A DNA stretch of 64,000 bases from Chryseobacterium herbae (GTDB lineage Bacteria > Bacteroidota > Bacteroidia > Flavobacteriales > Weeksellaceae). The stretch is from positions 521,713 through 585,712 of the forward strand of contig NZ_JAOAMU010000003.1 of assembly GCF_025154075.1 (NCBI RefSeq). The letters run 5' to 3'. The notes beneath the pieces were generated by a model. That model did not search any database, was not told the origin of the DNA, and worked only from the letters and a program-made list of their open reading frames with translations. Each line of letters opens with the position of its first letter. Position 1 is the stretch's first letter. This document shows, one piece after another, positions 1-8,609 of the stretch. The translations under genes and the position numbers were made by a program.

Positions 1-1593
1 CCATTTCTGGATTTTATTTTTTTGAATATGCTCAAAAAGTTTCCAATACGCCGCATTGATGGCTCTTTCGTCACGGGGTTTTAGAAATTTAATGCTTGAT
101 AAAGCACCGTCTACATATTCCAGATAATTTTTCTGCTGAAGTTCTTTCAGACGTTCTTTAATCAGAGGAACGCTTACTCCGATCTTATTGCTGACCTGTT
201 GCTCGCTGAACATTACCTTATGAGTAGTGATTCCTGACACGGTACGGAGCAGAAGCTCTATGAAATAAGCATCCTTCTGTGGTAGCTGGTCTATTTCTTC
301 AGCATTAAACAGAAGTTCCAGTGAAGACAGGCTTTTGTTGTCGTTGTGATAGATGATCTCCTGATTGTGCAGGAAATTGAGAACATTGCTGATCTTAGCT
401 CTCGATAGTCTTGTAAAGTTTTGTATTCCCTGGATATTCAGCTGAAAAACTTTTTCCGGCAGTTCATATTCTGCTACCTGAAAAATAGAGTAGAGGTAAG
501 TGATGATTTTTAGAAATTCAGCTTTGTTGGGAATCTGATTTTTTAAGATTTCGTCAAAATTGAGCAGTTCCTGTTTGTTCCAAAGGAGAAATGCAAAACT
601 GTCTTTGCCATCTCTTCCCGCTCTTCCGATTTCCTGATAAAAATTCTCTAATGAAGGTGCAGGAGAGTAATGGATCACAAAGCGTACATTATCTTTGTCT
701 ATTCCCATTCCAAAGGCATTGGTGGAGATCAGAACATGGTTGTCGCTATTATTCCATTGAGACTGTCTGGTGTTTTTCTCTTTCGTCGTTAATCCGGCAT
801 GAAAATAATCAACATTTTTAACCTGGTTTTTTTTGAGAAATTCGGCCAGCATTTCTGCGTCTTTTCGGGTTCTTACATAGACGATCCCGGAATCATTATT
901 GTGTTTTAAGATGTCAAAAACACGTTGGAATTTATCGGAAACTTCATCTAAAAAGATCCTGATATTCTCTCTCCTGAAACTTTTCTGAAAAACAAACGGC
1001 TTTTTTAGTTCCAGCTTATTTTTAATTTCTTCGAGTACTTTTGGAGTTGCTGTAGCTGTTAAAGCCAGACATGGAATTTTTGGATTATTTTTTCTGAATT
1101 CTTTAATATTCTGGTAACTCGGTCTGAAATCCTGACCCCATTCTGAAATACAGTGGGCTTCATCTACAGCAATAAATGACAGCTGAATTTCTTCAATATT
1201 CTGTAGAAACTGGCTGTTGGTCAATCTTTCGGGAGATACATATAGAAGTTTGGTAAGGCCGTCCTTACAACGGTCATAAACTGCTTCCGCATCATATTCA
1301 TCCAGTTCGGAAGATAAGTAGTCCGCCTCTATACCACGGTGCTTCAGTTGGCTTACCTGGTCTTTCATCAAAGCAAGAAGAGGAGAAATCACCAAACAGG
1401 TTCCTTCTTTCAGTAAGGCCGGAAGCTGGTAGCAAAGTGATTTTCCGGCACCGGTAGGCAACAGGACAAGACTGTCTTTTTCATTAATCACCGCATCAAT
1501 GATTTCTTCCTGTGAATCTCTGAAACTGTCATAGCCCCAAAAATATTTTAGGGTATCAAATTTTAATTTTTGGAAATCCTGCTGAGAAATCAT
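1..1593 (-). CDS. recQ: ATP-dependent DNA helicase RecQ (3' end outside window)
   Basis: A 531-codon open frame runs from an ATG at 1593 off the left edge, so the C-terminus is missing. It encodes a superfamily 2 3'-5' DNA helicase acting in recombination and stalled-fork repair. Visible motifs are Walker A PTGAGKSLCYQLP near residue 50, DEAHC near residue 140, and LALTATATP (motif III). The last ~150 visible residues have the winged-helix character of an RQC-type region, with no sign of HRDC before the edge. Members of about 630 residues are common in Bacteroidota, so roughly 100 residues may be missing; this length is recalled, not measured. A terminator separates it from the OmpA array upstream, so it probably has its own promoter in the ~30 bp left. 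Confidence 0.93.
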   Translation of the reverse strand, partial: MISQQDFQKLKFDTLKYFWGYDSFRDSQEEIIDAVINEKDSLVLLPTGAGKSLCYQLPALLKEGTCLVISPLLALMKDQVSQLKHRGIEADYLSSELDEYDAEAVYDRCKDGLTKLLYVSPERLTNSQFLQNIEEIQLSFIAVDEAHCISEWGQDFRPSYQNIKEFRKNNPKIPCLALTATATPKVLEEIKNKLELKKPFVFQKSFRRENIRIFLDEVSDKFQRVFDILKHNNDSGIVYVRTRKDAEMLAEFLKKNQVKNVDYFHAGLTTKEKNTRQSQWNNSDNHVLISTNAFGMGIDKDNVRFVIHYSPAPSLENFYQEIGRAGRDGKDSFAFLLWNKQELLNFDEILKNQIPNKAEFLKIITYLYSIFQVAEYELPEKVFQLNIQGIQNFTRLSRAKISNVLNFLHNQEIIYHNDNKSLSSLELLFNAEEIDQLPQKDAYFIELLLRTVSGITTHKVMFSEQQVSNKIGVSVPLIKERLKELQQKNYLEYVDGALSSIKFLKPRDERAINAAYWKLFEHIQKNKIQKW

Positions 1594-1625
1594 AGGGTAA
1601 AAGTAATAAAAGTATTACAACAAAA

Positions 1626-1648
1626 AAAGCCGTGCAAGGCACGGCTTT
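1626..1648 (-). terminator. Rho-independent terminator of the OmpA array
   Basis: A 10-bp stem (AAAGCCGTGC / GCACGGCTTT) with a 3-nt loop is followed on the minus strand by a T run (1622-1628). It lies 22 bp beyond the stop of the last OmpA gene and before recQ. Confidence 0.85.
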
Positions 1649-1670
1649 GATATATTAGCTGATAAGTGTA

Positions 1671-3107
1671 TTATTTAGCTTCGAAGTATACTCTTCTGTT
1701 GGCTCTGTTTTTCCATTCAGGGCATTTAGTAGCTGGTTCACACTCAGGATATTTAAGGTCTTTTTCACCTTTTCCTACTGCGTTGATTTTTCCATTCTGA
1801 ACTCCGTTTTTAATCAAATAATTCTTAACGTTATTTGCTCTTCTTTCAGAAAGTTTCTGGTTGTAAGCGTCAGTACCTCTTGTATCAGTAGCACCGATTA
1901 CACTGTAAGAACCTGTTGAAGAGTTAATATAGTTAACTGCATTATTTAAGATTGGGGTATTTGAAGGTAAAATTCTGTCAGAATTTAAATCAAACTCAAT
2001 TCCTTCAAGTTTCGTTTCTGTTTCTACTACAGGTCCTGTAGGAGTTGTAGGACATCCGTTGTTTTCCACAGGTCCCGGAACAGTTACACACTTGTCGTAA
2101 AGATCGATTACACCGTCAAGGTCAGTATCAAGAGCTACACCGGCACCATCCACTCTTGCCCCAGCAGGAGTATCAAGTTGTCTGTCCCAATCGTCGCAAA
2201 CTCCGTCGTTATCAGCATCTCCTTTTTTACATACTTCAATATCTTGGTTTTTGTTAGCCAAAACATCAAGTTTGTAATAGATTTCCTGAAGCGGGTCATG
2301 CCACATTAAGTGAGATTCGTGCTTTCCTAATTTCAATGAAAGACCTAGAGTAGCGTTGAAGAAGTTGTCAGATACCTGCTCTTCACGTCTGTTGATCGTA
2401 CTGTATTTGTCACCACCTCCATCGAATTCATCATCACCGGTAACTACATACATCAATCTTCCTTCAAGATCAAGTCTTCTGTTGATTTTATACTTTAAAC
2501 CGGCACCAGCCTGCATAAACATAGATCCAAACTTGAATGGTTTTACTTCAGTAGCTAAAACCTGTCCTTTAATATCTTTCTGATATGCTCTGTATGCGAT
2601 AGTACCAACACCTGCATAACCATGAAGTGCCCATCTGTAAGGAGAGTGATTGTCAACTCTTCTCAATAAGTTAGAGAAGTTGATATCTCCTAATAAAGAG
2701 ATTGCATCATACTGAGTTCTTGCTCCTACGGCTTTCGCATCCGGTGCAGCATCTTTCGTATTGAACCATCCCTGTCTTGTTTCACCTCTGTCATATTGTA
2801 ATTTTAAACCGAAAGCATGAGTGATTGCTTTGTCAATACTTACATAAGCAGAGTATCCGAAAAGGTTTTTACCATTACCATTCTTGATAGATGTAAGATC
2901 TGCTGACTGAATCAGCGGTACACCTGCACCAGCTGAAATAGACCAGTCGTTAAATCTTTTTGACTGATTGGTAAATGGGGAAACATTGGCAGAACCGGAA
3001 GAAAATGTATTCGGATATTCTCCATGTGAAACTGCCGTTGAGTCTTGCGCATAACTGATGGCAGGAATTGCCATGGCTAATGCAACAATTGCTAAACTTA
3101 ATTTCAT
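1671..3107 (-). CDS. OmpA family outer-membrane protein (array member 1, distal)
   Basis: This 478-aa protein has a signal peptide (about residues 1-20, ending SYAQ), an N-terminal outer-membrane beta-barrel (about 40-265), Asp-rich thrombospondin type 3 calcium-binding repeats (about 292-353) and a C-terminal OmpA peptidoglycan-binding domain (about 367-478) with the usual TDTRG and LSERRA motifs. It should anchor the outer membrane to peptidoglycan. From GEYPNTF to ENNGCP it differs from the next gene (3304-4821) at only about five residues, while the C-terminal domains differ strongly. It is the last of three tandem paralogues and is flanked by terminators on both sides, so it is probably transcribed on its own. 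Confidence 0.92.
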   Translation of the reverse strand: MKLSLAIVALAMAIPAISYAQDSTAVSHGEYPNTFSSGSANVSPFTNQSKRFNDWSISAGAGVPLIQSADLTSIKNGNGKNLFGYSAYVSIDKAITHAFGLKLQYDRGETRQGWFNTKDAAPDAKAVGARTQYDAISLLGDINFSNLLRRVDNHSPYRWALHGYAGVGTIAYRAYQKDIKGQVLATEVKPFKFGSMFMQAGAGLKYKINRRLDLEGRLMYVVTGDDEFDGGGDKYSTINRREEQVSDNFFNATLGLSLKLGKHESHLMWHDPLQEIYYKLDVLANKNQDIEVCKKGDADNDGVCDDWDRQLDTPAGARVDGAGVALDTDLDGVIDLYDKCVTVPGPVENNGCPTTPTGPVVETETKLEGIEFDLNSDRILPSNTPILNNAVNYINSSTGSYSVIGATDTRGTDAYNQKLSERRANNVKNYLIKNGVQNGKINAVGKGEKDLKYPECEPATKCPEWKNRANRRVYFEAK

Positions 3108-3261
3108 AGTGTTATTTTTTTAAGTTAATTTAAATGATTTTATTTCTTAAGTAATTTATTCTTGTGATCTCTTCTCAATAGTTCTGATATGTATAATTCA
3201 CTACATGCCGAAATGTCTGAAAAATAATATAAAGGTAGGTAAAATATTTCGTAGTAAAAAA

Positions 3262-3294
3262 ATTAACCGAAAAGAATTGCTCTTTTCGGTTAAT
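3262..3294 (-). terminator. Terminator after OmpA array member 2
   Basis: A perfect 14-bp stem (ATTAACCGAAAAGA / TCTTTTCGGTTAAT) with a 5-nt loop is followed on the minus strand by TTTTTTT, 10 bp beyond the stop at 3304. It separates array members 2 and 1. Confidence 0.9.
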
Positions 3295-3303
3295 ATGTAA
3301 GTA

Positions 3304-4821
3304 TTATTTTTTCTTCTTTTTAATAGGTTTTTTTACGGGCGCATCTTCATAATCTTTCTTCTTAATAGAATCCCAATCTGTGCTTTCTATAAAACGAACC
3401 GTAACTTTTCTGTCTGCTAATCTTTCGGCATCAGATGCAGTTGCAGGAACTACAGCTTCAGCTGAACCTACTCCTTTAGATTTCAGTACATTCTGACTTA
3501 CTCCTCTGTTTTCCAAAGCGGCTACTACTGCAGCGGCTCTTTCTCTGGATAATTTAAGGTTGTATGCAGCATTTCCTTTAATGTCTGTATTTCCCGTTAA
3601 TAGGTAATTACCTCCTTTATCGTTAATGATTTTGGCCGCCAGATCTAATTTGTCGTTAGATTCGGGTCTGATGGTTGCCTTGTTGAAATTGAAGTATATA
3701 TCTTTAAGATTTTGTTCTATTTCTATGGCAGTTTGGTTATTATCTACTTTTTTTACAATGGGGCATCCGTTGTTTTCTACAGGTCCCGGAACCGTTACAC
3801 ACTTATCATTAAGATCGATGACACCGTCAAGGTCAGTATCAAGAGCTACACCGGCACCATCCACTCTAGCTCCTGCTGGAGTATCAAGTTGTCTGTCCCA
3901 ATCGTCACAAACTCCGTCATTATCACCATCACCTTTTTTACATACTTCTACATCCTGGTTTTTATTAGCCAAAACATCAAGTTTGTAATAGATTTCCTGA
4001 AGCGGGTCGTGCCACATTAAGTGAGATTCGTGTTTCCCTAGTTTCAGTGAAAGACCTAGAGTAGCATTGAAGAAGTTGTCGGATACCTGCTCTTCACGTC
4101 TGTTGATTGTACTGTATTTGTCACCACCTCCATCGAATTCATCATCACCGGTAACTACATACATTAATCTACCTTCAAGATCAAGTCTTTTGTTGATTTT
4201 ATACTTTAAACCAGCACCAGCCTGCATAAACATAGATCCAAACTTGAATGGTTTTACTTCAGTAGCTAAAACCTGTCCTTTAATATCTTTCTGATATGCT
4301 CTGTATGCGATAGTACCAACACCTGCATAACCATGAAGTGCCCATCTGTAAGGAGAATGGTTGTCAACTCTTCTCAATAAATTAGAAAAGTTGATGTCTC
4401 CTATTAAAGAGATTGCATCATACTGAGTTCTTGCTCCTACAGCTTTCGCATCGGGGGCAGCATCTTTCGTATTGAACCATCCCTGTCTTGTTTCGCCTCT
4501 GTCATATTGTAACTTTAAACCGAAAGCATGGGTAATTGCTTTGTCAATACTTACATAAGCAGAGTATCCGAAAAGGTTTTTCCCATTACCATTCTTGATA
4601 GAAGTAAGATCTGCAGACTGAATCAGTGGTACGCCCGCACCTGCTGAAATAGACCAGTCATTAAATCTTTTTGACTGATTGGTAAATGGGGAAACGTTAG
4701 CAGAACCGGAAGAGAATGTATTTGGATACTCTCCTGTTGAAACTGCCGTAGAGTCTTGTGCATAGCTAACGAAGGGAATCGCCAGTGCTAATGCAGCAAC
4801 AGCTAAATTTAATTTCATCAT
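3304..4821 (-). CDS. OmpA family outer-membrane protein (array member 2)
   Basis: This 505-aa protein has the same architecture as its neighbour: signal peptide (ending SYAQ), barrel, thrombospondin type 3 repeats, then an OmpA peptidoglycan-binding domain with NTDIKG and LSRERAA motifs. It adds a basic C-terminal tail ending in five lysines. The barrel and repeats are nearly identical in protein and DNA to 1671-3107, whereas signal peptide and C-terminal domain have diverged, which suggests gene conversion or a recent partial duplication. Two adjacent ATG codons start the frame; the second (4818) matches the MKL start of the paralogues and could be the real one. Confidence 0.92.
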   Translation of the reverse strand: MMKLNLAVAALALAIPFVSYAQDSTAVSTGEYPNTFSSGSANVSPFTNQSKRFNDWSISAGAGVPLIQSADLTSIKNGNGKNLFGYSAYVSIDKAITHAFGLKLQYDRGETRQGWFNTKDAAPDAKAVGARTQYDAISLIGDINFSNLLRRVDNHSPYRWALHGYAGVGTIAYRAYQKDIKGQVLATEVKPFKFGSMFMQAGAGLKYKINKRLDLEGRLMYVVTGDDEFDGGGDKYSTINRREEQVSDNFFNATLGLSLKLGKHESHLMWHDPLQEIYYKLDVLANKNQDVEVCKKGDGDNDGVCDDWDRQLDTPAGARVDGAGVALDTDLDGVIDLNDKCVTVPGPVENNGCPIVKKVDNNQTAIEIEQNLKDIYFNFNKATIRPESNDKLDLAAKIINDKGGNYLLTGNTDIKGNAAYNLKLSRERAAAVVAALENRGVSQNVLKSKGVGSAEAVVPATASDAERLADRKVTVRFIESTDWDSIKKKDYEDAPVKKPIKKKKK

Positions 4822-4847
4822 GTATTTATGTATTAAAATTTTTTTTC

Positions 4848-4880
4848 TTCAACTGAAGAAAGCAGTCTTTCAACTGCTTT
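4848..4880 (-). other. Intercistronic hairpins between OmpA members 3 and 2
   Basis: On the minus strand an 8-bp stem (AAAGCAGT / ACTGCTTT, 4859-4880) is followed directly by a short second hairpin (CTTCA / TGAAG, 4848-4859). There is no clean U tract, so this is a poor terminator. It may act in attenuation or RNA processing. Confidence 0.4.
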
Positions 4881-4888
4881 TCATTGTA

Positions 4889-5998
4889 TTATTTGGTAGG
4901 GCATCCGTTGTTTTCAACTGGTCCAGGAACGGTTACACACTTATCGTATAGATCTATAACACCGTCAAGATCCATATCTAAAGCTACACCGGCGCCATCT
5001 ACTCTTGCGCCTGCAGGAGTATCAAGCTGTCTGTCCCAATCATCGCATACACCATCATTATCTGCATCACCTTTTTCACATACCACAAGATCCTGAGATG
5101 CATTTTCGAGAACGCTGGTTCTGTAATATGCTTCCTGAAGTGGATCATGCCACGTTAAGTGAGATAATTGTTTTCCAAGCTTGAACGTTACCCCTAGGTT
5201 TACTGTCCATGCATTGTCAGACCTTGAATCGGAGATCATATTATACTTTGAACCGGCAGTTGCTGGATCATAGTCGTTGGCCTCAGCCCATCCGCCTCCG
5301 TCAAATTCGTCGTCGCCACTTATGATATACATCGTTCTGGCTTCGATATCGATAAGTTTTGAAATGTTGTATTTCAATCCTACACCGAACTGATAGAATA
5401 GGGAGTTAATATCAAAATCCTGTTTGATAAATAGAGGAACTCTTTTAGGACTGTCGCTCCATCTGAATTCATTACCATCATGAAGAGAGGTGTCATAACC
5501 CTGGAATCCAATACCTGCATAACCGTGGAAAGCCCATCTGTAAGGAGAATGGTTGTCAACTCTTCTCAATAAATTTGAAAAGTTTACATCTCCCATTAAG
5601 GCAAGCTGGTTATATTTCGTAGTCGCTGTTCCAACACCTGCTGCTGCACCTGCAGCTCCATCAAGCATTGCTTTCTGTTTCGTTTCTCCTCTCTGATAGA
5701 TAAGGCTTAATCCGAATACATGTGTAATCTGCTTGTCAATACTTATATAAGCATTATATCCCCAGTTAACTTTTTTGTCATAAAAAGAGCTAAGGTCAGA
5801 ATGTGCCATAAAAGCAGCACCCCCACCCACGGAGATAGACCAGTCGTTGAAACGTCTGGCTTTGTTGTCAAAGCGTTGTACATTAGCGGAACCCGAAGAG
5901 AAGGTATTAGGATACTCACCAGAAGAATTTACTGCAGTACTATCCTGGGCATAAGCCGTGATAGGCAGTATGGCTAATAATAATAAACCTAATTTCAT
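4889..5998 (-). CDS. OmpA-like barrel protein lacking the peptidoglycan-binding domain (array member 3)
   Basis: This 369-aa protein has a signal peptide (ending TAYAQ), the same barrel family as its two neighbours but clearly diverged, and the same Asp-rich thrombospondin type 3 repeats, then stops just after ENNGCP. The C-terminal OmpA domain is absent, and the 67 bp to the next gene hold no remnant of it. It should therefore be an outer-membrane barrel with a periplasmic calcium-binding tail but no known peptidoglycan anchor. It starts 18 bp after folK on the same strand and may be co-transcribed with it. An ancestral short form and a domain loss are both possible. Confidence 0.88.
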   Translation of the reverse strand: MKLGLLLLAILPITAYAQDSTAVNSSGEYPNTFSSGSANVQRFDNKARRFNDWSISVGGGAAFMAHSDLSSFYDKKVNWGYNAYISIDKQITHVFGLSLIYQRGETKQKAMLDGAAGAAAGVGTATTKYNQLALMGDVNFSNLLRRVDNHSPYRWAFHGYAGIGFQGYDTSLHDGNEFRWSDSPKRVPLFIKQDFDINSLFYQFGVGLKYNISKLIDIEARTMYIISGDDEFDGGGWAEANDYDPATAGSKYNMISDSRSDNAWTVNLGVTFKLGKQLSHLTWHDPLQEAYYRTSVLENASQDLVVCEKGDADNDGVCDDWDRQLDTPAGARVDGAGVALDMDLDGVIDLYDKCVTVPGPVENNGCPTK

Positions 5999-6016
5999 AT
6001 ATGTTTTATGTTTTAT

Positions 6017-6433
6017 TTAGATAAAATCTTTCAATAATATTTTAGAAAAATCTCTTTCAAACAAATGTTTTTGATGAGGTATTTCCAATCTTTCGGATCT
6101 GAAATTCAAATCGTTATATTTAATGATGTCAATATCTATTATTCTATCGCTGTAGCCTCCAGAAGATTTTGAATCATTAATTCTTCCCATTTCAACTTCA
6201 ATAGTTTTAACAAAATCAAGCAGTTGAATAGGCGAAAGATGCGTGAATATTATTGATGCAATATTACAAAAAATATTAGAACTGACAAATTCTACAGGTT
6301 CTGTTATTAAAAATTCGCTGGTTTGTGATATTTCATTTCCGCCTTCCCTGATCTTTTCTAAGGCAAGCTCTAAATTTTTTTTTTGGTCTCCCAGGTTACT
6401 CCCTAGTAACAAAACGACCCTATGCTGCGACAT
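6017..6433 (-). CDS. folK: 2-amino-4-hydroxy-6-hydroxymethyldihydropteridine diphosphokinase
   Basis: This 138-aa protein transfers pyrophosphate from ATP to 6-hydroxymethyl-dihydropterin in folate synthesis. Support: the N-terminal LLLGSNLGDQ segment, the central EVEMGRINDSKSSGGYSDR region followed by DIDIIKY, and the C-terminal EIPHQKHLFERDF motif; length is somewhat short for HPPK (about 160). It lies head to head with sppA, only 20 bp between start codons, so its promoter must lie within sppA coding sequence. A TATATTTG box on the minus strand at 6482-6489 is a candidate. Confidence 0.9.
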   Translation of the reverse strand: MSQHRVVLLLGSNLGDQKKNLELALEKIREGGNEISQTSEFLITEPVEFVSSNIFCNIASIIFTHLSPIQLLDFVKTIEVEMGRINDSKSSGGYSDRIIDIDIIKYNDLNFRSERLEIPHQKHLFERDFSKILLKDFI

Positions 6434-6453
6434 ATTGGAAAATTGATTGATTT

Positions 6454-8208
6454 ATGAGAAGTTTCTTTAAAAATGTATTGGCAAATATAGTGGCAATTGT
6501 CCTATTATGTGCCGTATTTTTCGTCTTTTTCATCATGATGCTTGTGTTCAGTTCCATGGGGAATGACAAAGCGGTGTCTGTGAAAAACAATTCTGTTCTG
6601 ACGATTAATTTAAAGACTAATATAATAGACAGCCCTACAGAAGAAGAAGTGGGATTGTTCAATATCAGCGATAAAAGCAAAAGTGTTCTTTTGTATGACG
6701 TTCTGGAAGCTATCAAAAAGGCTAAAACCGATGATAATATCAAAGGGATAAGTATAGAAGCTGACGATCTGCATGCCGGAATGACCCAGATTGATGATAT
6801 CAGAAATGCTATTGAAGATTTTAAAAAGAGTGGAAAATTTGTGTATGCTTACGGTAATGCTGTTTCGCAGTCTGCTTATTATTTAGGATCTGTGGCAGAT
6901 CAGTATTATCTTAATCCATCAGGAATGATAGAATTAAAAGGATTGGCTACTGAAGTTGCATTTTTTAAAGATTTTGCTGATAAATACGGTATTGGGATTG
7001 AAGTGATCAGACATGGGAAATTCAAGTCTGCGGTAGAACCTTTCTTAAGGAATGATATTTCTCCGGAAAATAAAGAGCAGTTAAGTACTCTTTTAAATGA
7101 TATCTGGAGCAGTACTTCAACTAAAATGGCCGTTTCAAGAAAGATTGACACCGCTCAGTTCAAAACGGTTGTTGATAGTTTATACGGAATGATTCCTGAA
7201 TTAGGATTAAAATATAAACTGGCTGATAAACTGATCCAGAAAACGGAATATGATCAGATGATCAAATCAAAGCTTAGTCTTAAAGAAAAAGATAAGCTGA
7301 ATAAGGTGTCATTATCCGGCTATATCAGTTCTTATGCAGACGAAGATAAGTCTGGAGAGAAAGTAGCTGTACTGTACGCTTCAGGAGGAATTAACAATGG
7401 TGATGGCTACAATGATATCTTTTCAGAAAGATATGTGAAATACATCAAAGAGCTTCAGGATGATGAAAAAGTGAAAGCGGTTGTTTTCAGAATCAATTCT
7501 CCAGGAGGAAGTGCCAATGCTTCAGATGAAATTTTATTTGAACTTCAGCAGTTGAAAAAGAAAAAGCCTTTGGTCGTGTCTTTCGGTGACTATGCAGCTT
7601 CCGGAGGATATTATATTGCGATGGCAGCGGATAAAATTTATTCAGAGCCTAATACGCTGACGGGATCTATCGGAGTTTTCGGAGTGATTCCTTATTATAA
7701 AGACCTTGCGAACAAAAATGGGATCCGTTCAGATATTGTCGCTACCAATGCCAATTCTCAATATTATTCTGCACTGAACGGGGTTACACCTTACGGAGTA
7801 AATCTGATCACAAGAAGTGTAGAAGGAACTTATAAAAGATTTGTGCATTTTGTGACTCAAAACAGAAAGCAGACCTTCGAGCAGATCGACAATGTAGGAG
7901 GTGGAAGAGTATGGAGTGGTGTTCGTGCCAAGCAAATCGGTCTTGTGGATGAATTAGGAACATTGAATGATGCTGTGAAATTTGCCGCTCAGAAAGCAGG
8001 GTTAAAATCTTACCATATTTCCTCTTATCCGAAAAGAATGACTCCATTTGAGCAGATCTTCAAAGACCTGAACGAAGAGGATATCTCTGCAAGAATCATC
8101 AAAAATAAAATTGGTAAAGCCAACTATGAGATTCTTCAGCAGATCACAGATGAGAAACTAAAGTCTGAGGTGAAAATGGAAATGCCTTACCAGATCAAGA
8201 TCAACTAA
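6454..8208 (+). CDS. sppA: Signal peptide peptidase SppA, 67 kDa type
   Basis: This 584-aa inner-membrane serine protease degrades leftover signal peptides. An N-terminal transmembrane helix (about 10-35) is followed by two tandem SppA (S49) domains. The catalytic Lys is expected at residue 191 in GKFKSAVEPF, and the nucleophile Ser at 383 in YAASGGYYIA, matching the two-domain E. coli layout in which Lys comes from the first and Ser from the second repeat. TGSIGVFG follows. It diverges from folK with a 20-bp gap and ends at a strong bidirectional terminator. Confidence 0.95.
   Translation: MRSFFKNVLANIVAIVLLCAVFFVFFIMMLVFSSMGNDKAVSVKNNSVLTINLKTNIIDSPTEEEVGLFNISDKSKSVLLYDVLEAIKKAKTDDNIKGISIEADDLHAGMTQIDDIRNAIEDFKKSGKFVYAYGNAVSQSAYYLGSVADQYYLNPSGMIELKGLATEVAFFKDFADKYGIGIEVIRHGKFKSAVEPFLRNDISPENKEQLSTLLNDIWSSTSTKMAVSRKIDTAQFKTVVDSLYGMIPELGLKYKLADKLIQKTEYDQMIKSKLSLKEKDKLNKVSLSGYISSYADEDKSGEKVAVLYASGGINNGDGYNDIFSERYVKYIKELQDDEKVKAVVFRINSPGGSANASDEILFELQQLKKKKPLVVSFGDYAASGGYYIAMAADKIYSEPNTLTGSIGVFGVIPYYKDLANKNGIRSDIVATNANSQYYSALNGVTPYGVNLITRSVEGTYKRFVHFVTQNRKQTFEQIDNVGGGRVWSGVRAKQIGLVDELGTLNDAVKFAAQKAGLKSYHISSYPKRMTPFEQIFKDLNEEDISARIIKNKIGKANYEILQQITDEKLKSEVKMEMPYQIKIN
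6482..6489 (-). promoter_or_regulatory. Candidate -7 box for folK inside sppA
   Basis: TATATTTG on the minus strand matches the Bacteroidota TAnnTTTG -7 consensus, about 50 nt upstream of the folK ATG. No clear -33 TTG was found, so this could be chance. Confidence 0.35.
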
Positions 8209-8227
8209 ACTAAATTATATTGTACAA

Positions 8228-8262
8228 AAAATCCCGGAACTGAATTTCAGTTCCGGGATTTT
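8228..8262 (+). terminator. Bidirectional terminator between sppA and the GlsB-like gene
   Basis: A 17-bp stem (AAAATCCCGGAACTGAA and its complement) is flanked by A- and T-rich ends, between two convergent genes. Confidence 0.88.
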
Positions 8263-8279
8263 ATTTTTTATCTGCTGTA

Positions 8280-8540
8280 TTAGCTTTTCTTAGTAGCCAT
8301 TCCGTAGATCCAGAGCACGATTAAAGCACCTCCGATAGCCAGAATCCAGCTTCTTGGATTCCAGAATGAAGTAACGTCTCCCCAGTGAAGAATATAAACT
8401 CCTATTGCACCACCCAAAAAAGCTCCGATGATCCCTAGTATAATGGTGATCAGCCAGCCGCCTCCCTGGTTACCCGGCATAATCATTTTTGCGATAGCTC
8501 CAGCCAGTAGCCCGAATATAATCCATGTTAAAATTCCCAT
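8280..8540 (-). CDS. GlsB/YeaQ/YmgE family small membrane protein
   Basis: This 86-aa protein is almost entirely membrane-embedded and Gly-rich: helix about 3-22, NQGGGW turn, helix about 28-52, helix about 63-82. The MGILTWIIFGLLAGAIAK start and the GGGWLITIILGIIGAFLGG core are characteristic of the YeaQ/GlsB (transglycosylase-associated) family, often stress-induced. Despite the family name no enzyme activity is expected. It is convergent with sppA and lies after ftsY on the same strand with a 69-bp gap. Confidence 0.88.
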   Translation of the reverse strand: MGILTWIIFGLLAGAIAKMIMPGNQGGGWLITIILGIIGAFLGGAIGVYILHWGDVTSFWNPRSWILAIGGALIVLWIYGMATKKS

Positions 8541-8609
8541 AGTTGCAAATTTTTTAAATGTTAATATGTATTGATTTGTTTGCTAAGTTAAGGGAAAACA
8601 TGATCTAAA

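Noticed and set aside
2356..2583. 75-aa frame on the plus strand, repeated identically at 4067-4294
   Set aside because: It lies antisense inside the OmpA genes and is duplicated only because the genes themselves are nearly identical.
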